DNA of 64,000 bases, from contig NZ_CP107929.1 of the NCBI RefSeq assembly GCF_036017915.1, positions 2,449,501 through 2,513,500 of the forward strand, in the 5' to 3' direction. The DNA is from Micromonospora sp. NBC_00421. GTDB lineage: Bacteria > Actinomycetota > Actinomycetes > Mycobacteriales > Micromonosporaceae. The notes beneath the pieces are model-generated. The model did not search any database. It was given only the letters and a program-made list of their open reading frames with translations, and had not been told where the DNA came from. Shown piece after piece: positions 62,021-64,000 of the stretch. Within the stretch, counting starts at the first letter, position 1. Each line of letters begins with the position of its first letter. Position numbers and translations under genes: made by a program.

Positions 62021-62890
62021 TCACCAGGCAGTCGGTGGGGCGCCCTCCGGTGCCGGCAGGATCCGCCGTACCCGCCCCGGGGGGATGCCGCGCTGCCGCC
62101 ACTCCCGGGGGTAGCCCACCGAGACCTCCTCGAACCGCACCCCGTCCTTCCAGGTGGTGCGTGGGATGTGCAGGTGCCCGTAGACCACCGCGGCGGCGAC
62201 GAACCGGCGGTGCCAGTCGGCGGTGGCCTGCGTCCCGCACCACTGGGCGAAGATCGGGTAGCGCAGCACCTCGGTCGGGTGGCGGTCCAACGGCCAGTGG
62301 TTCACCAGCACCGTGGGCAGCGCCGGGTCCCGGGCCGCCAACCGGCGGGCGGTCGCGTCCAGCCGGGCCGCGCACCACTCCTGCCGGCTCGGGTACGGGT
62401 CGGGATGCAGCAGGAACTCGTCGGTGCAGACGATCCCCGTCCGGTGCGCCTCCGCCAGGGCCGCCTCCCGGGTGTCGAACCCCGGCGGTCGCCAGCTGTA
62501 GTCGTAGAGCAGGAACAGCGGGGCCACCAGCGCGGGACCGCCCGGCCCCCGCCACACCCGGTAGTCGTCCTCGGGGGTGACCACGCCCAACTCCCGGCAC
62601 CGCCGCACCAGCAGCTCGTAGCGGGCCACCCCGCGCAGGGTCACCGGGTCGGCCGGCGGCGTCCACAACTCGTGGTTGCCGGGTGCCCAGATGACGGTGT
62701 CGAAGCGTTCCGCGAGCAGGCCGAGCGCCCACTCGATGTCGGCCACGGTGTCCGCCACGTCACCGGCGACGATCAGCCAGTCCCGTGGCGAAGCGGGCCG
62801 CAGCGCCTCGACCAGGGCACGATTCTCCGCGTACCCGACGTGCAGGTCGCTGATCGCGACCAGACTGCCCTCGATGTCCTCCCCCAGCAT
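62021..62890 (-). CDS. Calcineurin-type metallophosphoesterase
   Basis: This 289-residue enzyme has all five metal motifs: ISDLHVG, VAGDVAD, APGNHEL, VNHWPLDRHP and YGHLHIP. The family cleaves phosphomonoesters or diesters. The actinomycete group with WCGTQATADWHRRF is usually next to a phosphopantetheinyl transferase gene, which is missing here. The substrate is unknown. ATG 62890 follows TACGAT by six bases, a leaderless pattern. Confidence 0.92.
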   Translation of the reverse strand: MLGEDIEGSLVAISDLHVGYAENRALVEALRPASPRDWLIVAGDVADTVADIEWALGLLAERFDTVIWAPGNHELWTPPADPVTLRGVARYELLVRRCRELGVVTPEDDYRVWRGPGGPALVAPLFLLYDYSWRPPGFDTREAALAEAHRTGIVCTDEFLLHPDPYPSRQEWCAARLDATARRLAARDPALPTVLVNHWPLDRHPTEVLRYPIFAQWCGTQATADWHRRFVAAAVVYGHLHIPRTTWKDGVRFEEVSVGYPREWRQRGIPPGRVRRILPAPEGAPPTAW

Positions 62891-62922
62891 CCGCCGATCG
62901 TACGCAGATCGTCGACCGGCGC

Positions 62923-62944
62923 GGGGCGCGCGGGAGCGCGCCCC
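62923..62944 (-). terminator. Terminator of the short-chain dehydrogenase gene
   Basis: GGGGCGCGC (62923-62931) pairs with GCGCGCCCC (62936-62944) around GGGA. Confidence 0.7.
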
Positions 62945-62957
62945 TGCGCGGTCGGGG

Positions 62958-63764
62958 TCAGTCGGCCGAGCCCGGCTCGGCCATCCGGCGGTGCTGCTCG
63001 GCCTTGAGCCGGTCCGGGGTGAGGCGGGCCGCCGCCGCCTGCACCTTGTTCTTCAGCGAGCCGGCGACCACCTTCTCCTCGCCCTTCATCATCGCCGCGA
63101 AGCCCTGCGCGGCCACCGTCGCCGGGTCGTCCTTGTCGTCCGCGCCGACCTTGGTGTCGCCCATCTCGGCCCGGTCGAAGAACTTCGTCTCGGTCGGGCC
63201 GGGCATCAGGGCGGTCACCGTCACCCCGGTCTCCTTCAACTCGTTGCGCAGTGCCTCGGCGAACGACTGCACGAACGACTTGGAGGCGTTGTAGACGGCC
63301 TGGTAGGGGCCGGGCATGGTGGCCGCGATCGACGAGGTGAACAGCACCCGGCCGGCACCCCGCGCGACCATCGCCGGCAGCATCCGCTTGGCCAGGTGCA
63401 CCGTCGACGTCACGTTGACGTCGATGATGTTCAGCTCGTCGGTCAGGTCGGTGTCGCCGACGAACGCCCCGCCCGCGCCCCGGCCGGCGTTGACCGCCAG
63501 CGCGTCGACCGGCCGGCCGGTCGCGTCCACCGCCTCGACCAGCGCCGTCACCCCGTCGTAGGTCGCCAGGTCGACCCGGACGGGCTGGACCTGCGCCTGG
63601 CCGTCGCGGCGCAGGTGGTCTGCCGCCTCGGTGATGCCGTCGTCCTCGGCGGCGATCACCAGGTCGTAACCGTGTCGGACGAACTCGCCGGCCAGCTCGT
63701 ACCCGATGCCGCTGGAGGCCCCGGTCACCACGGCCAGCGGTCGTCCGGTGGTCGGTGCGCTCAT
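62958..63764 (-). CDS. Short-chain dehydrogenase/reductase
   Basis: This 268-residue classical SDR has the cofactor motif VTGASSGIGYELA, LAVNAGRG in place of NNAG, catalytic Ser in LFTSSIAATMPG and YxxxK in YNASKSFVQSF. It binds NAD(P)H. The substrate is unknown. The C-terminal KGEEKVVAGSLKNKVQ region is typical of a group often annotated as stress or polyol SDRs. ATG 63764 has GAGAGGA upstream. Confidence 0.9.
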   Translation of the reverse strand: MSAPTTGRPLAVVTGASSGIGYELAGEFVRHGYDLVIAAEDDGITEAADHLRRDGQAQVQPVRVDLATYDGVTALVEAVDATGRPVDALAVNAGRGAGGAFVGDTDLTDELNIIDVNVTSTVHLAKRMLPAMVARGAGRVLFTSSIAATMPGPYQAVYNASKSFVQSFAEALRNELKETGVTVTALMPGPTETKFFDRAEMGDTKVGADDKDDPATVAAQGFAAMMKGEEKVVAGSLKNKVQAAAARLTPDRLKAEQHRRMAEPGSAD

Positions 63765-63911
63765 CTGCCTGATCCTCTCGTCGGTCGGGGCCCGCCGTCC
63801 GGATCTCCCCTGGTGGCTGCAATGCCCCGGATGGGGCCGGCCAACCATCCGGCCGGGCCGCGTGCCGGAGGTGCTCCCGGACACCCCGCCGGCCACCCGG
63901 TAGGATCGTCG

Positions 63912-63968
63912 GTGGGCCGTGACTGGCGCGTGGGGATGGAGCACCATCGGGAAGCGGCCCCGTCATGA
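63912..63968 (+). CDS. Possible short leader ORF
   Basis: GTG 63912 lies five bases after TAGGAT (63901-63906) and opens an 18-residue frame whose TGA overlaps the next ATG as ATGA. It may be a leaderless leader peptide coupled to the gene that follows, or chance. Confidence 0.3.
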   Translation: MGRDWRVGMEHHREAAPS

Positions 63969-64000
63969 GGACGCACGCCGAGCGCCTGGGCCTTCCGCAC
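63965..64000 (+). CDS. Start of a gene running off the window, possibly a HAD hydrolase
   Basis: ATG 63965 opens a frame with 12 codons to the edge (MRTHAERLGLPH). GGGAAG lies upstream and a TAGGAT box is at 63901. The LGLP start recalls beta-phosphoglucomutase-type HAD proteins of actinomycetes. This is a guess from a few residues. Confidence 0.35.
   Translation, partial: MRTHAERLGLPH

Overview
The window is a very G+C-rich actinomycete chromosome segment. The best fit is Micromonosporaceae, probably Micromonospora or a close relative. This rests on codon usage, an Lsr2 nucleoid protein, an ergothioneine cluster, HspR/HAIR-type control of lon, a GH9-CBM2 cellulase with a CebR-like operator, many GTG starts, and frequent leaderless starts with a TANNNT box 6-7 bases before the start codon. 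No rRNA, tRNA, CRISPR array, transposase or phage module was recognised. The family is inferred from protein character, not from a database search.

Layout. 1-4000: tail of a UvrA-like protein, a tyrosine-phosphatase-like enzyme, a secreted lysozyme-fold protein, a MazG-like protein and NADP-type glutamate dehydrogenase. 4030-11740: a surface-polysaccharide locus. An LPVTG-anchored wall protein, a DUF4012 membrane protein, a GT4 glycosyltransferase and a Wzz/BY-kinase lie on the minus strand, divergent from a FlaA1/CapD-type nucleotide-sugar dehydratase; a nucleotide-sugar dehydrogenase follows at 21.6 kb. 11745-13513: three small overlapping genes, then a GDT1-type Mn/Ca transporter behind a yybP-ykoY manganese riboswitch. 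13639-17979: egtABCD for ergothioneine, without egtE. 18134-22832: an ECF sigma factor with a membrane partner, a Ser/Thr kinase and the sugar dehydrogenase.

22891-32244: an FtsX-type permease with no ATPase, a two-component system, a divergent DUF305/LVIVD pair around a Crp-type palindrome, an SLC13/ArsB-like permease and an M15-fold protein. 32505-40970: the cellulase, an RNA-ligase-like protein, a DEAD-box helicase, a DoxX protein, and divergent lon and lsr2. 41307-51919: envelope and signalling genes: a secreted Asn/Gly-rich protein, a DICT-domain protein, a metal-receptor-like protein, a CBS-BON protein and a DoxX-like protein flanking a DosR-type palindrome, an FKBP isomerase, a STAS protein, an L,D-transpeptidase lipoprotein and a beta-helix protein. 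52107-56313: an acyl-dehydrogenase operon (E1alpha, E1beta, E2) with a divergent Lrp-type regulator. 56374-64000: a LigD-type polymerase, a small regulator island, a YciO protein, a histidine phosphatase, NnrD, hemerythrin, a metallophosphoesterase, a short-chain dehydrogenase and the start of one more gene.

The strongest non-coding signals are regulatory. They are the manganese riboswitch; a HAIR site before lon; a CebR-like site before the cellulase; two nearly identical Crp-type palindromes; a DosR-type palindrome between the CBS-BON and DoxX-like genes; and a CGACC-N2-GGTCG palindrome before both the two-component operon and the FtsX permease. There are also three tandem-repeat arrays and several long intergenic inverted repeats. 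I found no clearly new multi-gene system. The less ordinary parts are the shared operators, the small overlapping gene trio and the compact regulator island near 57.4-58.3 kb.
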